Shown here: one piece after another, positions 38,717 through 50,292 of the stretch
Layout: each line of letters starts with the position of its first letter
Numbering within the stretch: the first letter of the stretch is position 1
Assembly: GCA_019155185.1 (NCBI GenBank)
Contig: CM032817.1
Location: forward strand, 7,212,034 to 7,276,033
Origin: Beaufortia kweichowensis
Lineage: Eukaryota > Chordata > Actinopteri > Cypriniformes > Gastromyzontidae
Length of the DNA: 64,000 bases
Direction: 5' to 3'
Notes under the pieces: generated by a model
Told to the model about the DNA's origin: nothing
Databases searched by the model: none
What the model saw: the letters and a program-made list of their open reading frames with translations, nothing else
Translations under genes and position numbers: made by a program

Positions 38717-38924
38717 ACCATTTCGCAAGATGTAAACAGCACCGGTCCAGAAGCACTTCCTGTCTCAGTTGTTTAACACTACACAAATGTCAGAACAAAA
38801 TACAATCAACAGAACATTTACAACAAACATCTTTAAGATTTAATTTAATTGACATATGTGAAATACAAAAAACTGAAACAGGAAGTGCTTCTGGACCAGT
38901 GCTGTTTACATCTTGTGAAATGGT
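38717..38924. repeat. Foldback (inverted) repeat with about 54-bp arms
   Basis: The left arm at 38717-38770 and the right arm at 38871-38924 are near-perfect reverse complements around a 100-base AT-rich loop. For example, AAGATGTAAACAGCACCGGT pairs with ACCAGTGCTGTTTACATCTT with one mismatch. This is either a MITE or a foldback transposon. As RNA it would form a long hairpin. Confidence 0.85.
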
Positions 38925-41479
38925 TACTGTATAGAAATTCTTTCAGAGTATGATTTTGCAAATTCTAAACAAAAATTGAAGATGATCAAATATAACAGTG
39001 TTCAACATAATCTCCACAGTTACAATTGTATTATTTTATGGTTTTGATGAGTTTACTACTATTCTAAAATAAATCTAAAGAAAATCCTTCCAAACTTTTG
39101 ACTGGTACTGTATGTCTGTATAACTGCGTTCTGCACAAGTTGGCAAGCATGCGTCTGTATACTTTCTAAGCCTGTTTATTAGTAGTCAGCGGGGATATAC
39201 AGTATAACTCAAATTCAAACCACAGTTTATTAGGAAAATCATCATCTTTGCCATCTTACCCAGGCAGCAGAATATAGTGTTTCCGTAAATAACTGCTGAT
39301 TCACTGTAACACTATCAGGTTGTTTGTAATTCTCCACCTTCCCTCAAGTAATCAATACTAATTCATCTCCAAATCGCATAGGGCTATTATTTATCCATAT
39401 CCTCCTTCAAGAAAATATTTCAGGAAAATTGAATGCAGTCTAACACAAACGTTGGGGGTAAACGGGAGACGTTGGTCTCCCGTTTGCCTCGACATTTGGA
39501 TTTTATTTGTCAGATTTTGCATCAGCACTTGCTGTATCTACTGGTATTGGGCACATGTTTAATGTAACTGTTGTTAGGCCTTGCAAACCTAAGGCATCAT
39601 GTAAACACTAAAGAATGTAATCGAGCCTGTCATCTCCTACAGCAGACAATCTCACAGCAAGAAGTTAAACTCATTGAAGACCAAGACATCTTCTGCCTCC
39701 TTACAATTACACCACTGTCACGCTAAACAGCTGCACGTCATGTTGCCATTGTGCTCCTGTTTTCGCAAGTCGTCGCCGGTGCGAGCAACGTCCTTATCTC
39801 TACTGGAAAATATTTGGGTCTTTACATATGCATGAGCTGCAACAGAAAGTGCCGGTTGATAAAGAAGGTGGACTGATGAGATATTCTCCTACTGACACGC
39901 CAGTGTTTGCCAGCTTCTCCAAGTAATACGTTTTAACTCGTGTTTACAGTTCCGGGAGGAAATGTGAAGCGTTGCTACTTTGCTAGATGTAGACATGAGA
40001 GATGTCAATCAACGCGGGACAGGGGATTTGAAAACGTCGCACTGTAGTAGGATTTTAAACTGATTGGTCTATGGCAGGTGTCAACACGCTCATCATCAGA
40101 ATAGTAATGCTGGAAGACACATATCATTAGTGTTTGGTTTGCGTCTCACTTAAACAGATAAATGCTAACGTTTTACTACAGTTTCACATTTTATGTCTGA
40201 TTTTATGCCTTTACCCTTTTTTATGCCTTTAAACAAGACCACAAACACATCAGGTATAGCACACATAGCTAACAACCTAATAACAGATGTTATGGCAGGA
40301 CAATTGATGTATGTGTCGCATAAGGCAAAACAAGGTAACCAGGTCTCCGGCTGTACAATCTCTTGTTGATTTGTATAATTTACCGTTTCAGATAGACGGG
40401 GAGAGTAAGAGCTCGTACGAGCCGAATAATGCAGTATGATTTCCCAAAAGGACCCGTTAATGGGCAACACATGAATTGATCTCTCACCAGTCTTACCAGT
40501 AATTGGGATGCCGACTGTGGTGTCACTTCATTGATTTTTCACTGGTAGCAAACTTGCACTCGGGTTGTAGGACAACGATGACTAAATAACAGCCAGACCA
40601 ATGATCTTAATGCTAGGAGCCAAGCACAGCTATTGATTTCATTACTGAATGCCTCCCAGGCTCCAAGCACATACATTTTTTTTATCGACCCAAGGCAGCG
40701 TCTACACTTCTTTCTGTGCTGTCACGTGTACCGCACCTGGAAATACAAAAGCAGAATGCTGAGTATGTACAAATACATTTATGTGCACAACATAAATTTC
40801 CTATCCTGCAATCAGTATATGCAGGTGACCCATTTACTCTTTATCAGATTGTATGCAAACAATAAAACCTAAAATTTGTCTGCGTTAATTCACTGTAACA
40901 CTTACTGTAAATAAAAAACCCTTACTTTTCTTCTAAAAGTTATCTTCTGCTAAGTTAAGTTATATCTGCTATTGTTTCTCACTATTTCTGTTAATCTTCT
41001 AACAATCTATGCATCGACAATGACCCGTAATGAGCCATTATAAAAAAGGCCACTTGTTCTCTTGTTCTACACTTAATTATGGCAAACACTAATGCTCATT
41101 ATCCTAAAGGGCTTGTTTTCCAGCCTCACCTAAACTCAGAATTTAATTGCAAAATTAGTCAACCTTTACAACTGTTTGCTAATGATCTATTATGACAATT
41201 AAACACACAGCAGTTAAGTTGAGGTAAAATTTTGCTCAAATATGGCTACCGCATATTTACAGCTTTTGCACATATTTCCGAAAGGCACATAAAACTATGC
41301 AAAATGCACATTTGGATTATATGACCCTTGAACACGTTACTTCAAAAACCTCTTCATAATAATACTTACATATTATTAACATTTAACAATAACATTTTCC
41401 ACAACTGTCACCCGCAGAAAAAGTTTTGCAAACTGTCTCCCCTGCTCATATCACATACTTTTAGTCACTGAACTTTACT

Positions 41480-41900
41480 AATCATCTCTTATTTCTGACA
41501 GAAGCTTGACCCCTTTTCGTGGCAGGGGTCTACGAGCGAATTACGTCACAGTAGTCATAGTCGGAAGGTCTCGTATCGAATGTGGCTCCGGGGTGCAAAT
41601 TAAGATAATTACGTACCGTGAATTTCTCGATAAGTGGCCCTCTCCAAACGCAGACGATACCACGTTCACGCTCGCTTAATGCTCATCCGAACAAAAGCGA
41701 GCGCTCCTGCTAGGCGTAACGCTTGGGCCCCGGCGCGCGGCGGGAGGGCTTGTCTCATTAGGATGCTTATTTTAACGAAGCGTCTCCGCGCTGCAGATCA
41801 CTGCGCTGCCCCACGGATCCGCTCTCCTCCTCACAAAGGGAAATAAATCTCTTTTCGGCAGGATAATTACCGAGATAATTTTATCCGTAATGATGCTTGT
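41480..41900. promoter_or_regulatory. Candidate conserved non-coding element
   Basis: A GC-rich and AT-core mixed block with AATTACGTCACAGTAGTCAT near 41540 (a CRE-like TTACGTCA), AATTAAGATAATTACGTACC near 41598, and a CpG-rich middle. There is no coding support. It contrasts strongly with the flanking AT-rich DNA. Inferred regulatory DNA. Confidence 0.3.
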
Positions 41901-43513
41901 CAGTCAGAAGAGCTGATGAAATTAGAGATGTTCTTGTGTAAGAAAAAACGAGAATCCCAGCAGATTTGTCTGTCAGGAACGAAAAGAGATGAGTAAAGAA
42001 ACTAGCGAAAAAACTTTCTTGGGTTCAGTCTTACACATAACAGCGTTCAGGTAAAAAATCTGATATCTGGTTGTTCCTAAAGTAACGGTTCAAATTCAGT
42101 CACTATTTAATTTACACACCCCATGTTGTTTGGCACACTGGTATTTTTTTTCCACAAAATTTGATTTATAAAAGAATCATTGTGTTGCTTTTTCAATACA
42201 AAAAGTTCAAAGTGATCATGATCAAAACTGAAACCAAACCAATTTTGTGCTATATAAAGTCTTTTGTAGTTATACATCAGCTTTATTTGAGGACCAGACC
42301 AAGTTTTAGTCATCATTTACTTATTTTTAATCATAAAAAAGGACAAAGAGCATCTTATTTTTATGAATTTTGGACAAAAACGCACAATAAAATGAGCTCA
42401 GAGGCAGTGCAAGATTAGTAGTGAATAATGATTTCTAATAATTTTGGTCTGTTATTCACACATTGCTGCCATATGGCTTCAGATGTGCCATGAGGGCAAC
42501 TATTCTGTTTTTTGGGGGTTTGTTGAGTACATTTTCAAAATTTCTGCTACATAATATGAACATACAAAATGAATGACACTGCATAGATGTTGGTCCCAAG
42601 GGGTGAAAAAAGTTGGTTAATAACAAATGGTGGATATTATATACAGTATTTCTTGCCACTTAATTTTCTGTTCCCACACATACAGTGTGGAAAACATTGC
42701 TGTTAATGCTAGAAAAGCCTGGAAACCCTTTTAATGAAAAAACAACATCACCATCACCTAATCACAACATGGAAAGCAGAAAGCCAATACTCACTCCTGT
42801 GGCACAGCATCTGCAAAGCTTTGATCTATGATATGAATTCTCTTAACTTCTCTGGGCTTTCAAAAAGGGGCTACTTAAATTATTTCAGAGGCGCTGCTTT
42901 TCTCCGACGTGGCAAAGGTAGAGCCCTCCTGCGGATTTGCGGAAGATAAAAGGTGCTCAAGCAGACATCACGACAGGTTTGTTATATTACTTAGCATAAG
43001 CACTGCCAAGCATCCCTTAAAGGAATAGACATCTTGTGTTTTTCTCTTTAAACAAAAAATTAACAGTGAGGAATTGGGACTCTGCTCTGTGTTGTATCAC
43101 GCAACAAAGGCGCACGAACAATCGCTTATTATGTCAAACTTTGACAATGACAGAATTGGAACAGGGCTTCTTCCACGCTTCGTCCCCCACTGGGAGCCCT
43201 CCCTACACGCACAACTCCGAAAAGAAAGTTTACTTTCCCTGTCAGAGAAAATTACCTTCATTTGCATTTGGAGAGCATAACAGGCCAGCAAAACCAGTAA
43301 GGTTATGAAACCTGCGAAAGACGAGCTCTTTTGGATTAAACAAAGTGTGGGGAAGCTTTGATCGATGTTGAATGTACTTCTGTTGTTACCACTGTATTCT
43401 CGGTTATACGGTTTCTCTGACTTTATTTTCACGTTCAATAGACAACAAATATCACAGGTTATGAAACACCTCAAATCTGTTTTATCAGTGTACATATTTG
43501 TGTAAAAGTTTGT

Positions 43514-43549
43514 ACTGTAAATCTCAGTACAAACTGTAAATCTCAGTAC
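43514..43549. repeat. Short tandem repeat, 19-base period
   Basis: The 17-base word ACTGTAAATCTCAGTAC occurs twice, at 43514 and 43533. Confidence 0.85.
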
Positions 43550-43919
43550 TTTTGCCATTTTTTTTACTTAACTGAAACGACTGCTACTTTTAGCCAACGA
43601 AAATGATGTTAACACAGTCAATAATAATGAATTAGCAATTAATGAATTGCTATGAGTTGATTAACCAGACAATTAATGTTGGTGCTTTTTGTCAATCACA
43701 ATTTATTACCAGAGTCTATTTTTTCTTAAATTAATTTTGTGACTATTTGTGATTCTTTTATTTCTAAAGTAAAGATTTTTCATAAACTGCAAACAATTTA
43801 AAAAGTTAATTTCACTTCACCTAAATAAAACAACTTCAAACAACAAAAACACTGAAATTCAGATATTTCTCAATACAGTCATTAGCCGAAAAAGGTTTGC
43901 AAATGAACAAACTAAAAGC

Positions 43920-44200
43920 GACTAAAGATCAATTTTAGGGTATTACAACTGGCATCGCCCCAGCGTGAGAAAGACAGCTGAAGTTTGCGTGCTACGCTAG
44001 CTCTAGCTGGCGGCCCTAATCATCGACAGGAAGGAGCGGACCGCCGGGGCATTGATTGATTAATCAAAGCTAATGTTCTTTTGATCTGCGGGTGCTGCCC
44101 TATCCACCAACCACCGTAAGTAGGGGAGAACCGCTCGATCTTTTATTTACCCGCTCACGAGGTCCCTCGTTGACTTCCGTCGCTAACTTCAAAGGAGTAT
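43920..44200. promoter_or_regulatory. Candidate conserved non-coding element
   Basis: A balanced block with ATTGATTGATTAATCAAAGC at 44051-44070 (a homeodomain core next to a TCF-like ATCAAAG), in a GC-rich setting. No exon was recognised. Inferred regulatory DNA. Confidence 0.28.
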
Positions 44201-45649
44201 GTGACAAATATGTCACAGTTTTGACTGATAGAAAAAACTTTCATATATATTTTCCCTCGACAGTAGGCTTTGTTTAATCGTTTCCAGACTTGTTCGGTTT
44301 TAATATGTGTCGAGGAAGAGAATAAAAGTCTCATGTTTACTTCTCGTCTCGTTGTCTAGTGGGTTGTCCTCTTTTTCAGCAGTGTGCCATTTTATGACTG
44401 TCAAAAGGACACAGAGGGAAACTTCATGCAACCCTTTGTTGTTTGCCATAATTTATACAGGTTTCTATATTTCTCACTGCATATATATAAAACCTAATTT
44501 TTTAATCAAACTAATGTTACTTTCTATATTCGCACAGTTCCACTAGAAAATAATACTATGAATGTGTACAACTGCTTGGCCTCAGCCAGCTTTTGCAGTT
44601 AACGGACAGTTACCAACCAACAACAAAGCCCCAGAAGAGACGTTTGCAGACAAGGCACTGTGCCGTTTCATATGATTTTCAAAACATTTGAAGAAAAGAC
44701 CACATCTGAAACTATCTTACTTTAAATCAGATAAAGGTATAGACCCACCTGAGCGCAGACCAACAGACGTAACCTTCACCATCTTTCATGTTGGTTGACT
44801 CTAAACGATGAGCTGTTGGATTTGTTTGTGCGCATGTTGAATTTTAGGCAAAGCTGAAGGACTTTCTCGCGGTCCTTGAGGTTCAGTCGCTTCAGGAGGT
44901 CTCTCAGGGAAACAGATATGTTAAGAACAAACAGTTTCAACTCATATACAAACAAATGTTGCAACCGTCTTAATACACAAAACACACTTACCATTCCAAA
45001 GTGAACTCGCCTAATCTTTGTTGTCTTTTTTTCTGTTCTCCATCTCTCACTTCCTCTCTCTTTCTCTTCCCTGCCCTTGAGTTTTTCCAATGTCAGCAGA
45101 ACTGAATGACTCCAAAGAGTCAGTTTAATATTTGAGAACAAGCAGCCCTAATGAGACCTGAAGATGCCTGGAGAACCTATACAAACTCTCTCTTCGTCTC
45201 ATAAACTTTGGCAGGCTCCAGGCATTTACTGTACCTTGAAAGTTTTGTTAAACAAACAACAAGCTTTCATCTTGAGAAGCTAAATCATTAAAAGCAGATG
45301 AAAGATATCTACATGTGGGTAAAGACTTGCTAAAATCTGGGCATTGTCAGCAAGGCTACACAAACGGCACCCATAAACGTTTGTCCAAAATTCATCCAAC
45401 ATAATTCTGAATCATGAATTTTAAAACAACATAAAATTGCACAAATGGCCACGGAGGAGTCAGAACCCAAACCCATAATTACACTCACTGATTAGAAAAA
45501 AGACAGATCGATAAAGATCGCTCCCACGGTTTTGCGGTATCCATCAAATCTGCAGATGGAGCTTGATCATTCAGCGTCCCACCCACAGACTCATCCCACT
45601 GGGTTTTAATCTATTTGAAGCACAGACAAATATTTCCATATTGATGTGA

Positions 45650-45882
45650 TTGTGGCCTTTGTGGGTTTGGTAAACCTAAATCCAGTCTTGCAAAAATATC
45701 AAATTTGCCATCATTTACCTACCCTGATGTCAGGGACGTCAATGGAAGTCAATGTTGTTTGGTTACAAACATTCTTCAAAATATCTTCTTTTGTGTTCTG
45801 CTTAAGAAAGGTTAACACACAGGTTAACATGAGGATAAATAAATATTTTTGGCAGAACTATCCCTTTAAGATTCTGCCTTAA
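45650..45882 (+). repeat. Common cyprinid interspersed repeat, copy 1
   Basis: Contains CAATGGAAGTCAATGTTGTT, ACATTCTTCAAAATATCTTC, TTTTGTGTTCTGC and AGAACTATCCCTTTAAG. This is a word order found many times over in cyprinid genomes. An inverted copy lies at 48920-49150. It is non-coding. Confidence 0.75.
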
Positions 45883-47742
45883 AAGAATTGCACCTCCAAG
45901 TCATCCATGTTGTAAATAAAATGCAACCGTATTTACATTGCACTGCATCAACCCTAATGGATTACAAATACCCAACTGATCTGTCAATGACAAATGATTT
46001 ATCCACCACAGATCAAAAACTGATCAAAGCTAATTACCTTTTCCGTGTTAATTTCAGCAGCAGATTTTGACAAGCGCAGCTACAGCAAAGGATCTTTGGA
46101 GAGCCAGGAGTGCCAGGTGAGGCCCGAGCGCAGGTTTGATCTCGTATACATGTATTCCTTTACTACTCGGTCGCTGGGGAGCTGCGTGCCAAGGTCAACA
46201 CTCAGACAACTGCATGCGGCGAGAAGCCGTGCGAGCCGCGGCCCATCACTGCAGCATCAGAGGGTGCGGACTGACACCAGCGAGTCCCCAGACAGCAGCC
46301 GTCGCTAACGGTTTCCCTACCTTTGTAGGAAAAGCTAGCATAGGTTTTAATTGCTTCATTAATATCATTAAGATTAATTGTCTTCTGCAGCTTCGTTCGT
46401 CTTTATCGTGTCGATAAGGTGCAAATGTGAGTTTTGATGACCTTCAACCCAAGCTTGTCTCTGGTGGATAGGACTGGATTTTACTAACACAGAAAGGAAC
46501 TGTGGAGGAGGACTACATAATGATAGTAGTTTGGAAATTTAGGGCTTAAATGCAATTTAGCACATATAAGGTCAATTTCCAAAACAAGCATGTTAACATA
46601 CAACTGACACAAAACTGTCAAAGCATCACTGTCATAAGTCATCCAAACAAGCGTTAGCAATTATTCGTCACCTCGCAGACGCTTCGATGAACTGACATTT
46701 TGTCACAGACCTTTCTACAGTCATTTTACTTCCTTTTGTCTTACAATCCGTTAAAATTCAGCAGCATGGAGATGATAGTGAATGACATGCTTTTAAAATT
46801 AAACCCGCACCGTAAGCCTTATTTCACAACACTAAAACACTCCTAAAATCTTGTTAAGGATCCTTCCAGATCTGAAGCAGTCAGAGACGAATGAATGAAG
46901 CGTAAAACGTGTATATAATTAATCACACAGAATAACATATTTCTAAAGCAAATGATTATGAGGTTGGTTAGTGCTGCCACCGGGTAACATAAAAAAAGCA
47001 CAAACACAAATCTTCATCAAGCAAAATCCTGGCCCATGTGATAAATGTAGTTGACAGGTGACTTGCCTGTCATTAAAAATGATTTTTTTTCTGGCTAAAA
47101 ACATCACCCTGAGCACACCATTTTTCACGACTGCTTCGAGGAACAAAGGGAAAAAACATTTATGAATAAAACAGCAGAAAAAGCAATCAATCTGAAAAAA
47201 GAGATTTGTCAGAGTGAGTGAGAGGCGACCTGACCCGCTGACAGAATCAATCAAATTTCTCCAAAAAAGCAAGTTAATGCTACTATGTACAAAAGAGGGT
47301 TTACCAGCCACCTGAACTACTGGATTAAAAATACATGATGAATCGACTGCTTTAGCTTTTAGTTAATCTGGGCTGATAACGCTGGGAATGCTAGTGGTAA
47401 AACTGGGGAGATGCAAAATTGTGCCATTAAAAAGGATCTTAAGAATTGTATGTCAAACGTAATGAAACGCTTGACATGCAAAACAAGAGTCTTGAACAGT
47501 AGACCTACATAATCTAATGAATAATTCACATGTAATTCAGTCATTCCCTTTGGCATTTCAGATGTTTCTTGGATTCATTTACATTTCATTCACTTCATGA
47601 CCCCATAATCAAATTAGACTGCTGTAACAAATGGAGACGTTTATAAAGATTTGATTTGTATGGTCTTGAAAGAAGAAAAATATGATTTAGGGTGCAAATC
47701 TTATATTTTTTACTTGCATGTTGTGTAATTTCTCATTATATA

Positions 47743-48226
47743 CAGTGGGGTCCAAAAGTCTAAGACCACCACCAAAATGGTGTTTTTTTTTAATTAAAAA
47801 AGTTTGGACAAAAAAATTATGAAGTAAAATGTGACCATGTCTGTGAAACCATGCAAAGTCTCAAAAAAGATCAAAGATTGTTTTTACCAATAAATATCAC
47901 TATGATTTCAATCTGTGACATGTCATAACTCAGTCAATATTAAAGATATCAAGGTTATATTTTCACTGAATGTTCTTTACATTATGTAGGATGATTATGA
48001 AGAAAACCACAAGTAAAATCTGAAAAAATGACTTTAGCTGGGTTTTTCCATACCAGCTCTCATCCATGCATTAAAGCAAATGGAGAACATAACAACTACT
48101 GAGACTTTCTCAAATTTCTATAAACATTTTTACTTAATTTATGTGAATAATATTAACTTGCAAAGAAACCAACATTACTATTGTTGAAACAAATCACAAC
48201 AGGTTTCATATTTTAGGAGCCCACTG
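47743..48226. mobile_element. Tc1-like non-autonomous element (MITE)
   Basis: The left end CAGTGGGGTCCAAAAGTCTA is the terminal inverted repeat typical of a fish Tc1/mariner family. The right end GGAGCCCACTG is a diverged reverse complement of the first 11 bases. The left flank is TA-rich, consistent with TA target duplication. The 484-base interior has no transposase frame, so it is a deletion derivative. Confidence 0.7.
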
Positions 48227-48381
48227 CATATCTGGCAGCTCTATCAGCTTGTTTGAAATTTAAAACGCACAGCTCGGCTGGAAGTGATACGCTGCCTCGA
48301 GCAGAGAAAGTGATGGAGTAAGAGGCTGTGAGAGCTAGCAGAAAACGAAGAGGAAAAAAGCAGAAGAGAGAGTGTGAAAAA

Positions 48382-48399
48382 GGAGAGAGAGAGAGAGAG
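48382..48399. repeat. (AG)n run
   Basis: A short purine dinucleotide run within a purine-rich stretch from 48300 to 48420. Confidence 0.8.
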
Positions 48400-48919
48400 C
48401 GAGTGTGTTGTCTGAGGAGCGGAGATCAATCTGCAGGCTAACTCAATCCCTCAGCGTTATCTGGCTTGCTGGCGCGGGCCACGGGTCCAGATTGCAGATG
48501 ATCTACATGCCTTTATGTAAGTGAAGCTAATCTGTCACGGCCTCGGGGAGGTGGAGAGAGCTGGAGGAAACACTGGAGCCCCATCACTCTTAATCTCTAC
48601 CCTGCCAGTGTGGCCTCATAAAATACTACAATCAAGAGAGAGGCAACAAACAGATGGAGACACGGACACGTGTGTATAGATAGCCTTAAGTTTTCAACTT
48701 TGTGCTACAGACATGAATAATATCTCAGATCGTGTGGCTTGGTGATGAGAGGTGTGCAGTTACCTTTTCTGAGATTTCTTGAATAAGCGGTTTTAACCTG
48801 AGCCAAACACACCATCAACAAACTAAAAATAATAATCGTCACCTTAGATCAGAAAATCAGGAACAATCTAAAGATTCTACAGCCCCAACTACATATATTG
48901 AAAGTATGTGAGAGAAGTT

Positions 48920-49150
48920 TATCCAAAAATGATCATTTATTCACCCTCATGCAATTACAAACCTCTATGAGTTTGTCTTATGGAGAACACAAAAGAAGAT
49001 GTTTTGAAGAATGTTGCTAATCAAACAACACTGACCTTCATTGACTTCTATTGTATGAACACAAAACCACTTTAGACAGATATTTATTTCTCAAAATATC
49101 TTCTTTTGTGTTGCACAGATGAAAGAGTCATATACAGGTTTTGTATGACA
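48920..49150 (-). repeat. Common cyprinid interspersed repeat, copy 2 (inverted)
   Basis: The reverse orientation of the element at 45650-45882: AAAATGATCATTTATTCACC, CACAAAAGAAGATGTTTTGA, GACCTTCATTGACTTC. It appears to carry an internal repeat of the TATCTTCTTTTGTGTT word. Confidence 0.7.
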
Positions 49151-49429
49151 TAAAAGTGATTAAAAGCAAAAGCCTTTAAAGCAAATCATACCAGCAATAA
49201 TAACTATAAAGGTAACTGAGACACAAAAATGATAACATAATTACTTTGAAAGCATTTTTTAACAATGAAACATTGACTTCCAATCAAAATCCAAAGGCAA
49301 TCCAACGCATTTAAAATGTTAAACTGCATTGCGATAAAAAATAACATTATGGTCCGCTGGTGTGTATACTATCTTGATATAATTATCAATACAGTTCTCT
49401 TTATAATTATCATTCGTGGTGTGAATGGC

Positions 49430-49990
49430 CCTTTAAGCAAGTTTTAAATTAATTATCATTAATTAGATAATTCTGTCTGATTGCTGTTTCTTGCACAAGA
49501 GATCTTGCGTGTCTCTCAGGACCGCTGAAGCTCCAGCTCTTATACAGGTATTACGCAGCTCTTACGAGAATAACTTTCAATGTTTCTCCACCAGTACAAA
49601 TCTGTTCATGCTCTAGTTTTCTTTCTATACCTCCTTCTTCTCCATTCCACAATTAATTCAGTAATTTATCCTCCAGTTTCAGTCAAGGGCACGGCTCGAG
49701 ATCTCTTAATTAAAGAAGAAAGAGAAAAAAGAAAGTTCTTGCATCTTCAAACGAAGCTCAAACCAGCATGCGGCATTATCAGATCATTTAAACTCTTAAC
49801 CCTGATTAATGAATCCCAAACACATACTTCTGAAATCCGCTTCTTCGTTAATGAAATTAACACTAAAATCGAGTAACATCAGCTTCGGACGGGCGTCGTA
49901 AGCCCAGGTGCGGCTTACGAGATGCGTAAGGTTGTCTGCCGAACAGCGGCTGGGAATTTCTTAAAGAACGAGGTGATGAAAGAGGCCTTT
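49430..49990. promoter_or_regulatory. Candidate conserved non-coding element cluster
   Basis: Opens with closely packed TAATTA cores (49448-49470) and continues with about 500 bases of clean, balanced sequence lying 300 bases beyond the dera 3' end. A 98-aa chance frame (49580-49876) has no recognisable domain. Inferred regulatory DNA, probably for lmo3 and not for dera. Confidence 0.3.
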
Positions 49991-50258
49991 GCACTGATGT
50001 AAAATGAGCATCTTTACTTCTGATAGTTCAACAGAAAGCTTGCACCATAGCATCCAGAAACGTGTCATTATTCTACAAGATAAATTTTAAAAGATATCCA
50101 TTCCTCAAGTTTTAACAGTGTAATAAAATATACTCTGTTTGTGGTGATATTTGGTATATGGACATTAGTTTTTCCAAGGTACTAACTTCGTTTCAGCATA
50201 AAACAATTAATTTCCTTCAAAGTGTGAAATGTTTTTTTTCCACACAGTTAAGACTGCT

Positions 50259-50264
50259 TTTAAT
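50259..50264 (-). terminator. dera: Possible polyadenylation signal of dera
   Basis: A variant ATTAAA on the minus strand, about 30 bases past the stop codon. No canonical AATAAA was seen nearby. Confidence 0.3.
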
Positions 50265-50292
50265 CATTCAAAGCTTTAACTGGCCGTGATGT

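Larger units (their letters stand above)
38481..50292. other. Intergenic DNA between the mgst1 cluster and dera
   Basis: 11.8 kb with no supportable exon. It holds a foldback repeat (38717), a 19-base tandem repeat (43514), two copies of one cyprinid repeat (45650 and 48920), a Tc1-like MITE (47743), an AG microsatellite (48382) and three enhancer-like blocks (41480, 43920, 49430). In 38940-41480, 44200-45640 and 46400-47740 I see nothing further. The longest chance frame is 43097-43558 on the minus strand. Confidence 0.7.

Noticed and set aside
43097..43558. 153-aa open frame on the minus strand, the longest outside known exons
   Set aside because: No recognisable domain, no clear codon bias and no splice partners. 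It overlaps other open frames and lies in a gene-free interval, so it is most likely chance.
48244..48429. Ser-rich minus-strand frame
   Set aside because: Low-complexity translation of an AG-rich stretch with no support.
49580..49876. 98-aa frame on the plus strand
   Set aside because: No similarity recognised. The sequence looks like non-coding regulatory DNA with TAATTA cores.
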